A DNA stretch of 64,000 bases from the NCBI RefSeq assembly GCF_030817475.1, contig NZ_JAUSZJ010000002.1:5966626-6030625 (forward strand). Direction: 5' to 3'. The notes below the pieces were generated by a model. The model searched no databases. It saw only the letters and a list, made by a program, of their open reading frames with translations, and was not told the DNA's origin. A program made the position numbers and the translations under genes. Positions 27,981 through 36,964 of the stretch are shown one piece after another. This DNA comes from Streptomyces sp. V2I9. GTDB lineage: Bacteria > Actinomycetota > Actinomycetes > Streptomycetales > Streptomycetaceae. Position 1 is the first letter of the stretch. The number at the start of each line of letters is the position of its first letter.

Positions 27981-28658
27981 TCACCGCGAGGGGAACGGCG
28001 AAGGGAGCTGCGGAGGGAGGGGCGAAGGGAGCTGCGCGGGGTCCGTGGCCGCCGCCCGCAGCCGGGCCAGGATGGCCCGCGTCGCTTTGTCGTAGCCGAG
28101 GTTGTTCTTCTGCAGCACCGACTCCGCGTTGGCCAGTTCCAGCAGGGCGATCACCTCGAAGGCGAGCTGGCAGACATCGGTGTCCACGGCCAGCTCCCCG
28201 ACGCACCTGGCCTCCTCGATCGTCTGCTCCACGAAGGTGACCCAGCCCGTCTGCGCGGATGCCAGCGCGTCGTGCACCTTGCCGCCGCGGGCGTCGAACT
28301 CGGCGGTCGCCGCGTAGAAGAAGCAGCCGCCGCGGAACACCCGGTCGCGCGAGTAGGCGATCCACGCCTCGCACATCCGCCAGATCCGGCCGAGCCCTGG
28401 CGGCACCGACCGGGCGGGGCGCAGTACGTGGTCCACGTAGATGGTCACCGCCGCCCGTACGGTGGCGAGCTGGAGCCCCTCCTTCGATCCGAACAGCGCG
28501 AAGACCCCGCTCTTGCTCAGCCCCAGCTCGGTGGCCAGCCGCCCCAGCGACAGGCCCTCCAGCCCTTCGACCGAGGCGATCTGCACCGCCCGCCCCAGGA
28601 TCAACTGCCGGGTCCGGTCCCCGCGCTCGACCCGCCCGTCCGCCCTTACCGACGCCAT
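27981..28658 (-). CDS. TetR-family transcriptional regulator
   Basis: A 225-residue regulator. The N-terminal DNA-binding domain reads RQLILGRAVQIASVEGLEGLSL, then LATELGLSKSGVFALFGSKEGLQLATV, a clear TetR helix-turn-helix. The C-terminal ligand domain (about residues 80-200) contains CEAWIAYSRDRVFRGGCFFYAA, which resembles the TetR_C_6/YcdC-like subgroup. It is encoded in tandem with the SDR gene. Regulation of that gene is a reasonable inference. ATG 28658 fits the family length. Confidence 0.88.
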   Translation of the reverse strand: MASVRADGRVERGDRTRQLILGRAVQIASVEGLEGLSLGRLATELGLSKSGVFALFGSKEGLQLATVRAAVTIYVDHVLRPARSVPPGLGRIWRMCEAWIAYSRDRVFRGGCFFYAATAEFDARGGKVHDALASAQTGWVTFVEQTIEEARCVGELAVDTDVCQLAFEVIALLELANAESVLQKNNLGYDKATRAILARLRAAATDPAQLPSPLPPQLPSPFPSR

Positions 28659-28929
28659 GTGACCACTCCGTGCCTCAGAGTTATCGAGGCGTCAGTCTAG
28701 GGAGCGGCGGCGCGGTCGGCGGACCCCCTTCCACCCGGTCGGACGGCCTGATCACCTCTGACCACGGGTGATGTCCCGGAAGGTGCGGACCGTTGCGACA
28801 GGTGTTCCTTTTCCAGGGGGTGGCGCCGGGGCCGCGACCGGTCATCCGGGACCCCGCGCGGGGCACGGGTCGGGGGCGCGTGCGGGGGGAACGCGGCCGT
28901 GCTCACGGTGCGCGGTTGTGAGTCCCGCG

Positions 28930-29133
28930 TCAGCTCTTGACCGCGTCCGCGGCGATCATCACGGCCACCCCCGCCACGATCAGCACGATGTTGACGAACA
29001 GCATGCGGTCGCCGAGGAGGTCGATGTGCCGCACCACCGTCCACAGCCGGAACCATCCGGTCCACTCGTACAGCAGTCCGCCCACGCCCTGGAGAAGGAC
29101 GAGGAACCCGATCGTCTCCACGATTTTCTTCAT
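28930..29133 (-). CDS. Small two-helix membrane protein
   Basis: A 67-residue protein starting at ATG 29133 with GGGAGG at a good distance. Two hydrophobic helices are visible: IVETIGFLVLLQGVGGLLYEW and MLFVNIVLIVAGVAVMIAA, joined by the loop FRLWTVVRHIDLLGDR. No known domain. It lies between the TetR gene and a divergent sensor kinase. The good ribosome site and regular topology argue that it is real. Confidence 0.72.
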   Translation of the reverse strand: MKKIVETIGFLVLLQGVGGLLYEWTGWFRLWTVVRHIDLLGDRMLFVNIVLIVAGVAVMIAADAVKS

Positions 29134-29278
29134 GGGCCGAGCCTCCCGTCCGGCCCGGACCCGCCGCGTCGGCCGACGGGCCCCTCCGGCGCGCCGAAAG
29201 TGGCGGACCGTGCGACTTTGGTCGCTGCCTTGTCCCGCGGTGCCCTCCGGCTGCGGGGAGCTGCGTAACTTTGTCGAC

Positions 29279-30499
29279 ATGACGCGCACCGAGTACCGCT
29301 GGCTGCTTCCCTCGGCCATGGCCGGCCCCGAACTGCCGGACGACCGGCTCCGGGGGCGGCGGACCGTGCGGGACTGGGCCGTCGACATCACGGCCTTCCT
29401 CATCGCCGCGGGGATCGGCATGCTGGCCCTCGGCACGATCGAGGCCGACGAGACCACCGCCGACGTCGTCGTGTTCGTGGACTCGGTGGTCGGCGCGATC
29501 TCCTGCTGTGCCCTCTGGCTGCGACGGCGCCGGCCCGTCGGACTCGCCGTCGCCCTGACCGTCCTGTCCGCCGTCGAACCCGTGGCCGCCGGGGCGCTGC
29601 TGGTGGCCCTGTTCAGCCTGGCCGTCCACCGGCCGTTCAGGCCCGTCGCCATGGTCGGCGCGCTCGCCCTGGCCCTGGTGCCGCTGCAACCGTTCCTGCG
29701 CCCCGATCCGACGACCGGCTACCTCGTCTCGGTCCTCTTCGGGGTCCTGCTGGTCCTGCTGGTGATCAGCTGGGGCATGGCCGTACGCTCCCGGCGGCGC
29801 CTCGTCGTCACCCTCCGGGAACGGGCCCACCGCGCCGAGGCCGAGGCGGAGCTGCGCGCCGAACAGGCCCAACGCCTCGCCCGCGAGGCCATCGCCCGCG
29901 AGATGCACGACGTCCTGGCCCACCGGCTCACCCTGCTCAGCGTGCACGCCGGAGCCCTCGAGTTCCGGCCCGACGCCCCCGCGGCCGAGGTGGGCCGGGC
30001 CGCCGGCGTCATCCGGGACAGCGCCCACGAAGCCCTCCAGGACCTCCGCGAGATCATCGGCGTCCTGCGCGGGCCCGGCGACACCGACGAGGGCCACCGG
30101 CCGCAGCCCACCCTCGCCACCCTCGACGCCCTCGTCGCCGAGTCCCGGCTCGCGGGCATGAAGGTGGCCCTCGACAACCGGGTCACCGACCCCGGCGCCG
30201 CCCCCGCCGCCACCGGCCGCACGGTCTACCGGATCGCCCAGGAGTGCCTGACCAACGCCCGTAAGCACGCGCCCGGCACCGAGGTCTCCCTCACCGTGCG
30301 CGGCGGCCCCGGCGCGGGTCTCACCGTCGAGGTGGAGAACCCCGCCCCCACCGAGCCCTTCGAGCGCGTCCCCGGCTCCGGCCAGGGGCTCATCGGCCTC
30401 ACCGAACGCGCCACCCTCGCCGGGGGAGAGCTGGAACACGGACCGACGCGGGACGGCGGCTTCGCGGTCCGGGCCCATCTGCCCTGGCCCGCCGCGTGA
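29279..30499 (+). CDS. Sensor histidine kinase (NarL-partner type)
   Basis: A 406-residue membrane kinase. About five or six N-terminal hydrophobic segments run from residue 30 to 170. The phospho-acceptor helix reads EAIAREMHDVLAHRLTLLSVHAG with the conserved His. The ATPase domain shows the N box in YRIAQECLTNARKHAPGTEV and the G box in GSGQGLIGLTERATLAGG. ATG 29279 was chosen at the first start after the open frame enters family-like sequence; an internal ATG (MAGPELPDD) is an alternative. The partner regulator is 136 bases downstream and a P450 follows it. Confidence 0.88.
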   Translation: MTRTEYRWLLPSAMAGPELPDDRLRGRRTVRDWAVDITAFLIAAGIGMLALGTIEADETTADVVVFVDSVVGAISCCALWLRRRRPVGLAVALTVLSAVEPVAAGALLVALFSLAVHRPFRPVAMVGALALALVPLQPFLRPDPTTGYLVSVLFGVLLVLLVISWGMAVRSRRRLVVTLRERAHRAEAEAELRAEQAQRLAREAIAREMHDVLAHRLTLLSVHAGALEFRPDAPAAEVGRAAGVIRDSAHEALQDLREIIGVLRGPGDTDEGHRPQPTLATLDALVAESRLAGMKVALDNRVTDPGAAPAATGRTVYRIAQECLTNARKHAPGTEVSLTVRGGPGAGLTVEVENPAPTEPFERVPGSGQGLIGLTERATLAGGELEHGPTRDGGFAVRAHLPWPAA

Positions 30500-30635
30500 C
30501 GCCCGCCGTACCGGGACGGACGGTGTCCGCCGTACGGGCTCCGGCGGCGCGACGGTGGCCCGGCGGGCGCGCGGCGACCGGTGCCCGGCCGCCCGCCGTA
30601 CCGATAGCGCGTACCGGCTGGCTACGGTGGCCGTC

Positions 30636-31370
30636 ATGAGCACCCCGCCGCCCCGGACATCCGCCACGCCCCCGCCCGGACCGCCCGTCCGGCTGCTCAT
30701 CGTCGACGACGACCCGCTGGTCCGGGCGGGACTGACCCTGATGCTCGGCGGCGGCCAGGGCATCGACATCGTCGGGGAGGGCGCGGACGGCGCCGAGGCC
30801 GAGGAGTTGGTCGAACGGCTGCGCCCCGACGTCGTCCTGATGGACATCCGGATGCCGGTCATGGACGGACTCACCGCGACCGAGAGGCTGCGCCGCCGCC
30901 CCGACGCCCCCGAGGTCGTCGTCCTCACCACCTTCCACGCCGATGAACAGGTGCTCCGGGCCATCCGGGCAGGGGCGGCCGGATTCGTCCTGAAAGACAC
31001 CCCGCCGGCCCGGATCGTGGACTCCGTCCGCCGGGTCGCCGCCGGGGACCCGGTGCTCTCGCCCGCTGTCACCCGCCAGTTGATGGACCGCGCCGCGGGC
31101 GGCGGAAGCGACGACCGGGCGGGCCGCGCCGACCGCGCACGCAGGCGTTTCGGCCAACTCGCCGAGCGGGAGCAGGAGGTGGCCGTCGCCGTCGGACGCG
31201 GCGGGTCCAACGCGGAGATCGCGGCCTCCCTCTACCTCAGCCTCGCCACCGTCAAGACCCACGTCTCACGGATCCTCGCCAAACTCGACCTCAACAACCG
31301 TGTCCAGATTGCGCTGTTGGTTCATGACGCCGGACTCCTCGACACGGACGGCGAGGGAGGGGACGCCTAG
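30636..31370 (+). CDS. NarL/LuxR-type response regulator
   Basis: A 244-residue regulator. The receiver has VRLLIVDDDPLVRAGL, the acceptor Asp in DVVLMDIRMPVMDG, the Thr in VVLTTFHAD and the Lys in GFVLKDTPP. A LuxR helix-turn-helix ends the protein (LAEREQEVAVAVGRGGSNAEIA, then LSLATVKTHVSRILAKLDLNNR). The hydrophilic Pro-rich first 20 residues precede the receiver. It pairs with the kinase at 29279-30499 and is followed 44 bases later by a cytochrome P450 on the same strand, which may be part of the same transcript. Confidence 0.9.
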   Translation: MSTPPPRTSATPPPGPPVRLLIVDDDPLVRAGLTLMLGGGQGIDIVGEGADGAEAEELVERLRPDVVLMDIRMPVMDGLTATERLRRRPDAPEVVVLTTFHADEQVLRAIRAGAAGFVLKDTPPARIVDSVRRVAAGDPVLSPAVTRQLMDRAAGGGSDDRAGRADRARRRFGQLAEREQEVAVAVGRGGSNAEIAASLYLSLATVKTHVSRILAKLDLNNRVQIALLVHDAGLLDTDGEGGDA

Positions 31371-31414
31371 GCTGACCGCAGCGGCCCGGACCGCAACTCC
31401 ACTCGAAGGGAACC

Positions 31415-32614
31415 GTGTTGACCACTTCACCCCTGGTCGATCTCGCCGCGCTCGGCGAGCAGTTCATCCGCGATCCCTACCCCGTCTACGCCGCGCTGCG
31501 GGAGGAGGGACCGGTCCACCGGGTGCGGATCCCCGAGGGCGCGGACGCCTGGCTCGTCGTCGGATACGAGCTCGGCCGCGACCTCCTCGCCGACCAGCGG
31601 CTCTCCAAGCAGTGGAGCCGGGCCTCGCCGGCGCTCGGGATCGCCAAGGTGTCCGCGGGCACCTCGATGCTCAGCTCCGACGCCCCCGACCACACCCGGC
31701 TGCGCAAGCTGGTCACCCGCGAGTTCACCCCGCGCCGGATGGAACGGCTGGCGCCGCGCGTCCAGGAGATGACCGACGGCCTGCTGGACGCGATGCTCGC
31801 CGCCCCCGACCGTACGGCGGACCTCGTCGAGGGGCTCTCCTTCCCGCTGCCCATGTCGGTGATCTGTGAGCTGCTCGGCGTCCCGTTCCTGGACCGCGAG
31901 AAGTTCCGCACCTGGTCCGGCCAGGCGGTCTCCTCCATCGATCCCTCGGTGCGCGCCTCCTCCACCGAGGAGATGGCCGCGTACCTCTCCCGGCTGCTGG
32001 CCGACAAGCGCGCGGAGCCGGGCGACGACCTGCTGAGCGCGCTCATCCACACCGCCGACGAGGACGGCGACCGGCTCTCCGGCGACGAACTGATCGGCAT
32101 GGTCTGGCTGCTGCTGGTCGCGGGACACGAGACCACGGTCAATCTCATCACCAACGGCGTGCACAGCCTCCTCGCCCACCCCGATCAACTGGCGGCCCTG
32201 CGCGCCGACTTCTCCCTGATCGACAACGCGGTCGAGGAGATCCTGCGGTTCGAGGGACCGGTGGAGACCCCCACGTACCGTTTCACGACCGAACCGGTCG
32301 AGGTCGGCGGCGTGGTGATCCCCGGCGGCGGCGAGCTGGTCCTCGTCGCCCTGTCGGACGCCAACCGGGACCCGGCCCGCTACTCCGACGGCTCCCGGTT
32401 CGACATCACGCGGGACGCGCGGGGCCACCTCGCCTTCGGGCACGGCATCCACTACTGCCTGGGGGCGCCGCTGGCCCGCATCGAGGCGCGGATCGCCATC
32501 CGGTCGCTGCTGGAACGCTGCCCGGAACTGCGGCCGGCCGCCGACCCGGCGACGCTCCCGTGGCGGACCGGGATGCTGATGCGGGGCCCGCTGAGCTATC
32601 CGGTCGCCTGGTAG
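31415..32614 (+). CDS. Cytochrome P450 (bacterial class I type)
   Basis: A 399-residue soluble haem monooxygenase. The I-helix oxygen-binding motif is LLVAGHETTVNL. The E-x-x-R pair is in AVEEILRFEGP, and the haem loop is FGHGIHYCLGAPLAR with Cys348 as iron ligand. Length and the opening block RDPYPVYAALREEGPV match CYP107-like actinobacterial enzymes. GTG 31415 follows GAAGGGA. No ferredoxin gene adjoins it. Its substrate is unknown. Location directly after a two-component system suggests signal-dependent expression. Confidence 0.93.
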   Translation: MLTTSPLVDLAALGEQFIRDPYPVYAALREEGPVHRVRIPEGADAWLVVGYELGRDLLADQRLSKQWSRASPALGIAKVSAGTSMLSSDAPDHTRLRKLVTREFTPRRMERLAPRVQEMTDGLLDAMLAAPDRTADLVEGLSFPLPMSVICELLGVPFLDREKFRTWSGQAVSSIDPSVRASSTEEMAAYLSRLLADKRAEPGDDLLSALIHTADEDGDRLSGDELIGMVWLLLVAGHETTVNLITNGVHSLLAHPDQLAALRADFSLIDNAVEEILRFEGPVETPTYRFTTEPVEVGGVVIPGGGELVLVALSDANRDPARYSDGSRFDITRDARGHLAFGHGIHYCLGAPLARIEARIAIRSLLERCPELRPAADPATLPWRTGMLMRGPLSYPVAW

Positions 32615-32744
32615 CGGGGGCGGCCGACACGGCGCGGCGTGACCTGACCGCGGTCGGGTGACGCCGCGGTCGGGCAAGGCCGCGTCGGGTACGGCTCCGG
32701 CGCGTACGGCTCCGGTGCTGGGTCGGGCGCGGTCCGGCTCCGGT

Positions 32745-33764
32745 TCAGCCGCCCGCGATCTCGGTCAGCGCGACCGGCCGGTGTTCGCGGCGGGAGACCT
32801 CGCAGGCCTCCGCGATCCGCAGGGCGTGCAGGGCCTCCCGCCCGTCGCACGGATTGGCCAGCTCGCCGCGGACCACCCGCAGGAACGCGTCCAGCTCCGC
32901 CTCGTAGGCGGGGGCGAACCGTTCCAGGAACCCCGGCCAGGGCTTCGCCGGGGCGCCGGGGCCGCCGGGCTCGGCCGAGGTCAGCGGCGTACGGTCGTCG
33001 AGGCCGACCGCGAGCTGGTCCAGCTCCCCGGCCAGCTCCATCCGTACGTCGTACCCGGCGCCGTTGCACCGGGTCGCGGTGGCCGTGGCGAGCGTCCCGT
33101 CGTCCAGGGTGAGCAGGACGGCGGCCGTGTCCACGTCCCCGGCCGCCCGGAACATCGCGGGCCCGGCGTCGGACCCGGTGGCGTACACCTCGCTCACCTC
33201 CCGGCCCGTGACCCAGCGCAGGATGTCGAAGTCGTGGACGAGGCAGTCGCGGTACAGCCCGCCGGAGAGCGGGAGGTAGGCGGCCGGCGGCGGGGCCGGG
33301 TCGGAGGTGGCCGCCCGCACGGTGTGCAGCCGGCCGAGCCGCCCGTCCCGTACGGCGGCCCTGGCCTCGCCGTACCCCGCGTCGAAGCGCCGCATGAAGC
33401 CGAGCTGGAGCACGCTGCCCGCCGCCTCGACCTCCGCCAGCGCGGCCAGGGTGCCGGGCAGGTCCAGCGCGATCGGCTTCTCGCAGAAGACCGGGAGCCC
33501 GGCGCGGGCGCCCCGCGCGATGAGCCCGGCGTGGGCCGAGGTCGCCGAACAGATCACCACGGCGTCGGGCAGGCCCCGCGCCCCGCCCTCCCCGGTGAAC
33601 AGGGCGTCCACCGGTACGGCCGACGCCCCGGTCCGTACGGCTGCGCGCGCCGCCCGCTCGGGGTCCGCGTCCGCCAGCAGCAGGGCGTCCACGGCGGGAT
33701 GACGGCTCAGCGCCTCCGCATGGAATGTGCCGATCCGTCCCGTTCCGATCAGTGCGATGCGCAT
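32745..33764 (-). CDS. Gfo/Idh/MocA-family dehydrogenase, inositol 2-dehydrogenase-like
   Basis: A 339-residue NAD(P)-dependent oxidoreductase. The Rossmann motif is IGTGRIGTFHAEAL. The catalytic Lys is in VFCEKPIALD, and the substrate-domain motif GGLYRDCLVHDFDILRW contains the D-x-x-x-H pair. The block LQLGFMRRFD is typical of myo-inositol and related cyclitol or sugar dehydrogenases. It is divergent from a GntR regulator with two operators between them, and a sugar ABC operon lies beyond. Oxidation of inositol or a related polyol imported by that transporter is the natural hypothesis. Confidence 0.88.
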   Translation of the reverse strand: MRIALIGTGRIGTFHAEALSRHPAVDALLLADADPERAARAAVRTGASAVPVDALFTGEGGARGLPDAVVICSATSAHAGLIARGARAGLPVFCEKPIALDLPGTLAALAEVEAAGSVLQLGFMRRFDAGYGEARAAVRDGRLGRLHTVRAATSDPAPPPAAYLPLSGGLYRDCLVHDFDILRWVTGREVSEVYATGSDAGPAMFRAAGDVDTAAVLLTLDDGTLATATATRCNGAGYDVRMELAGELDQLAVGLDDRTPLTSAEPGGPGAPAKPWPGFLERFAPAYEAELDAFLRVVRGELANPCDGREALHALRIAEACEVSRREHRPVALTEIAGG

Positions 33765-33803
33765 GGGCCCAAGGTGGCGTTCGCCCGGTCGTCATGTCAA
33801 GCG

Positions 33804-33817
33804 TTTGTCCTGACAAA
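33804..33817. promoter_or_regulatory. Operator 1, TTTGTC-N2-GACAAA
   Basis: TTTGTCCTGACAAA is a perfect 6-bp inverted repeat with a 2-base centre, 39 bases upstream of the dehydrogenase ATG. A near-identical site lies exactly 60 bases to the right. It is a probable binding site of the adjacent GntR-family regulator. Confidence 0.7.
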
Positions 33818-33863
33818 GGAGGGGTCGCGCAGGTCGGGCGAGCACACCCCGACCGGCCATGGC

Positions 33864-33877
33864 TTTGTCCGGACAAG
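33864..33877. promoter_or_regulatory. Operator 2, TTTGTC-N2-GACAAG
   Basis: TTTGTCCGGACAAG contains the perfect palindrome TTGTCCGGACAA and ends 18 bases before the GntR gene's GTG. Its position suggests autorepression. The 60-base spacing from operator 1 would place both on nearly the same helical face. Confidence 0.7.
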
Positions 33878-33895
33878 CGAACTACGCTCGCCCCC

Positions 33896-34654
33896 GTGAC
33901 CGCACATGGAACCGACCGGCCGCTGCCGCTGCGGGTGGACCGCACCAGCCCCGTGCCGCTCTACTTCCAGCTGGCGCAGCAGCTGGAGGCCGCGGTGGAA
34001 GAGGGCCGACTGGCCCCCGGCACCCTGCTCGGGAACGAGATCGACCTCGCCGCGCGCCTGGGCCTGTCCCGGCCGACCGTCCGCCAGGCCATCCAGTCCC
34101 TCGTCGACAAGGGGCTGATGGTCCGCCGCCGAGGGGTCGGCACCCAGGTCGTCCACCGCCGGGTCCGCCGCCCGCTGGAGCTCAGCTCGCTCTACGACGA
34201 CCTGGAGGCGGCCGGGCAGCGCCCCACCACCAGGGTTCTGCGCGTCGCCACGGAACCGGCGGGTGCGGAGGCCGCCGCCGCGCTCGGTGTCGCGGAGGGC
34301 AGCGAGGTGCACCTCGTCGAGCGGCTGCGGGACGCCCACGGCGAACCGATGGCCCTCCTGCGCAACCACCTGCCACCGGGGCTGCTCCCCCTGCGCACCG
34401 ATGAGCTGGAGGCGACCGGCCTCTACCGCCTGATGCGGGCGGCCGGCATCACCCTGCACAGCGCCCGCCAGTCCGTGGGCGCACGCGCCGCGACGCCGGA
34501 GGAGGCCCGCGTCCTGGACGAGGAGCCGGGCGCGCCGCTGCTGACGATGGAGCGGATCACGTACGACACCACCGGGCGGGTGGTCGAGTTCGGATCGCAC
34601 GTGTACCGGGCGACGCGGTACTCCTTCGAGTTCCAGCTGCTCGTACGACCCTGA
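33896..34654 (+). CDS. GntR-family (HutC subgroup) regulator
   Basis: A 252-residue repressor. The winged helix-turn-helix covers about residues 20-85 (PLYFQLAQQLEAAVEEGRLAPG, then LGLSRPTVRQAIQSLVDKGLMVRRRGVGTQV). A UTRA ligand domain follows (PLELSSLYDDLEAAGQRP ... LLTMERITYDTTGRVVEFGSHVYRATRYSFEF). GTG 33896 fits the family start. The two palindromes in the 131-base divergent promoter region are its likely sites. By context it controls the divergent dehydrogenase and the downstream transporter, with an inositol or sugar derivative as possible inducer. Confidence 0.9.
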   Translation: MTAHGTDRPLPLRVDRTSPVPLYFQLAQQLEAAVEEGRLAPGTLLGNEIDLAARLGLSRPTVRQAIQSLVDKGLMVRRRGVGTQVVHRRVRRPLELSSLYDDLEAAGQRPTTRVLRVATEPAGAEAAAALGVAEGSEVHLVERLRDAHGEPMALLRNHLPPGLLPLRTDELEATGLYRLMRAAGITLHSARQSVGARAATPEEARVLDEEPGAPLLTMERITYDTTGRVVEFGSHVYRATRYSFEFQLLVRP

Positions 34655-34910
34655 GCGCCCGACCGCGCCCGCCGCATATCCGTGCCCCGGCTCCCTGTGT
34701 CCGGGGACCCACCCACGCGAGGGTTCCGTCCGCGGGCGCCGGACGGGCAGAAATGGTCCGGGCACACGGGTTGCGCTCGGCCGCCCCTGTGCCCCAGGCT
34801 CCGTGTCCGTCGGGGGCTCGGGGATACTTGGGCAGCCGGTCCGCGGCCGTACACACCCCGGCCCGGTCGAGCGAAGCGCACAGCGAGCAGCAGAAGAAGG
34901 GCACGGCGTC

Positions 34911-35921
34911 GTGGCAACGGTTCGGACAGGGGTACGCGCGATGGGCGCCGTGCTGGCAGTGGCGCTGGTCGCCTCCCTCGCGGGATGCAGCAGCACCGGC
35001 GGCAAGCGCGCCGAGGAGCGCGCGGCCGCCGCGGCCGAGGGGCGGGCCGCGGTGAACACGCCGCGCTGGACCTTCGCCATGGTCACCCACTCGGGCGACG
35101 GCGACACCTTCTGGGACATCGTCCAGAAGGGCGCCGAGCAGGCCGCGCTCAAGGACAACATCAACTTCCTCTACTCGCACAACGACGAGGGCAACCAGCA
35201 GGCGCAGCTCGTCCAGACCGCGATCGACAAGAAGGTCGACGGGCTGATCGTCTCGCTGGCCAAGCCCGACGCGATGAAGGCCGTGGTCGCCAAGGCCGTC
35301 AAGGCGGGCATCCCGGTCGTCACCGTGAACTCCGGCTCCGCCGAGTCCAAGGAGTTCGGGGCGCTCACCCACATCGGTCAGGACGAGGCCATCGCCGGCG
35401 AGGCCGTCGGTGACGAGCTGAACGGCCGGGGCCGCAAGAAGGCCCTGTGCGTCCTGCACGAGCAGGGCAACGTCGGCCACGAGCAGCGCTGCGCCGGGGC
35501 GAAGAAGACCTTCGACGGCACGATGCAGAACCTCTACGTCGATGGCACCAACATGCCCGACGTCACCGCGTCCATCGAGGCCAAGCTCCAGTCCGACAAG
35601 AGCATCGACGCGGTCGTCACCCTCGGCGCCCCCTTCGCCGACGCGGCCGTCCAGGCCAAGCGGACGGCGGGCAGCAAGGCCGAGATCGACACCTTCGACC
35701 TCAACGCCAAGGTCGCCACCGGGCTCCAGAGCGACAAGCTCGGCTTCGCCGTCGACCAGCAGCCCTACCTCCAGGGCTACCAGGCCGTCGACCTGCTCTG
35801 GCTCTACCGTTACAACCGCAACGTCCTCGGCGGCGGCCTCCCCGTCCTCACCGGCCCCCAGGTCATCACCAAGGACGACGCCGACGCACTGGCCGACTAC
35901 ACCGAGCGGGGCACCCGATGA
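34911..35921 (+). CDS. Sugar/inositol ABC transporter substrate-binding lipoprotein
   Basis: A 336-residue exported lipoprotein of the ribose/xylose/inositol periplasmic-binding family. The signal peptide ends in the lipobox L-A-G-C-S (Cys near residue 24). The type I binding-protein fold is seen from RWTFAMVTHSGDGDTFWDIVQKGAEQAA through VDGLIVSLAKPDA and GIPVVTVNSG to the C-terminal LGFAVDQQPYLQGYQAV. GTG 34911 has AAGAAGGG upstream. It overlaps the permease gene by four bases and opens the transporter operon. The exact ligand is not readable from sequence. Confidence 0.92.
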   Translation: MATVRTGVRAMGAVLAVALVASLAGCSSTGGKRAEERAAAAAEGRAAVNTPRWTFAMVTHSGDGDTFWDIVQKGAEQAALKDNINFLYSHNDEGNQQAQLVQTAIDKKVDGLIVSLAKPDAMKAVVAKAVKAGIPVVTVNSGSAESKEFGALTHIGQDEAIAGEAVGDELNGRGRKKALCVLHEQGNVGHEQRCAGAKKTFDGTMQNLYVDGTNMPDVTASIEAKLQSDKSIDAVVTLGAPFADAAVQAKRTAGSKAEIDTFDLNAKVATGLQSDKLGFAVDQQPYLQGYQAVDLLWLYRYNRNVLGGGLPVLTGPQVITKDDADALADYTERGTR

Positions 35922-36964
35922 GCGGCTCCACCGCCGCACCCGACCGGCCGGACGAACGCCTGGTGCGCACCTCGCCGCTGCGCAAGCTCCTCGGCCGTCC
36001 CGAACTGGGCTCGGTCGTCGGCGCGGTGGCCGTCTTCCTGTTCTTCACGATCGTCGCGGACAGCTTCCTCCAGGCATCCAGCCTCGGCACCGTGCTGTAC
36101 GCCGCCTCGGTCCTCGGCATCATGGCCGCCCCGGTCGCGCTGCTGATGATCGGCGGCGAGTTCGACCTCTCCGCCGGCGTCCTGGTGACCAGCTCCGCGC
36201 TGATCTCCTCGATGTTCAGCTACCAGATGACGGCCAACGTCTGGGTCGGGGTCCTCGTCTCGCTGCTGGTCACCCTCGCCATCGGCGCGTTCAACGGCTT
36301 CATGCTGACCCGCACCAAGCTGCCCAGCTTCATCATCACGCTCGGCACCTTCCTGATGCTGACCGGCCTGAACCTCGGCTTCACCAAGCTCATCAGCGGC
36401 ACCGTCTCCACCAAGGCCATCGGCGACATGGAGGGCTTCGACTCGGCCCACGCCCTGTTCGCCTCCACGCTGACCCTCGGCGGCGTCGAGCTCAAGGTGA
36501 CCATCCTGTGGTGGATCGCCCTGGTCGCCGTCGCCACCTGGATCCTGCTCCGTACCCGCTTCGGCAACTGGATCTTCGCCGTGGGCGGCGAGGCCGACGC
36601 CGCCCGCGCGGTCGGCGTCCCCGTCATCCGCACCAGGATCGGGCTGTACCTCGGCGTCGCCTTCGCCGCCTGGGTCTCCGGCCAGCACCTGCTGTTCAGC
36701 TACGACGTCGTCCAGTCCGGCGAGGGCGTCGGCAACGAACTGACGTACATCATCGCCGCCGTCATCGGCGGCTGCCTGATCACCGGCGGCTACGGCTCCG
36801 CGATCGGCTCGGCGGTCGGCGCGTTCATCTTCGGCATGACCAGCAAGGGCATCGTGTACGCCGAGTGGAACCCGGACTGGTTCAAATTCTTCCTGGGAGC
36901 CATGCTGCTCCTGGCCACCCTGCTCAACGCGTGGGTGCGCAAGCGCGCGGAGGCGACGACATGA
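35918..36964 (+). CDS. Sugar/inositol ABC transporter permease (BPD_transp_2 family)
   Basis: A 348-residue membrane protein of the branched-chain/ribose-type permease family. A hydrophilic N-terminus of 30 residues is followed by about ten hydrophobic segments. The conserved cytoplasmic block GGEADAARAVGVPVIRTRIGLYLGVAF (read in parts) is the contact site for the ATPase. GGEFDLSAGVLVTSSALISSM and VIGGCLITGGYGSAIGSAVGAF are family blocks. It overlaps both neighbours by four bases (ATGA), so the three subunits are made together. Confidence 0.93.
   Translation: MSGSTAAPDRPDERLVRTSPLRKLLGRPELGSVVGAVAVFLFFTIVADSFLQASSLGTVLYAASVLGIMAAPVALLMIGGEFDLSAGVLVTSSALISSMFSYQMTANVWVGVLVSLLVTLAIGAFNGFMLTRTKLPSFIITLGTFLMLTGLNLGFTKLISGTVSTKAIGDMEGFDSAHALFASTLTLGGVELKVTILWWIALVAVATWILLRTRFGNWIFAVGGEADAARAVGVPVIRTRIGLYLGVAFAAWVSGQHLLFSYDVVQSGEGVGNELTYIIAAVIGGCLITGGYGSAIGSAVGAFIFGMTSKGIVYAEWNPDWFKFFLGAMLLLATLLNAWVRKRAEATT

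Noticed and set aside
34697..34708. GTCC-N2-GGAC before the sugar-binding protein gene as a GntR operator
   Set aside because: Only four arm bases pair and the TTTGTC consensus is not kept; such strings are frequent in GC-rich DNA.
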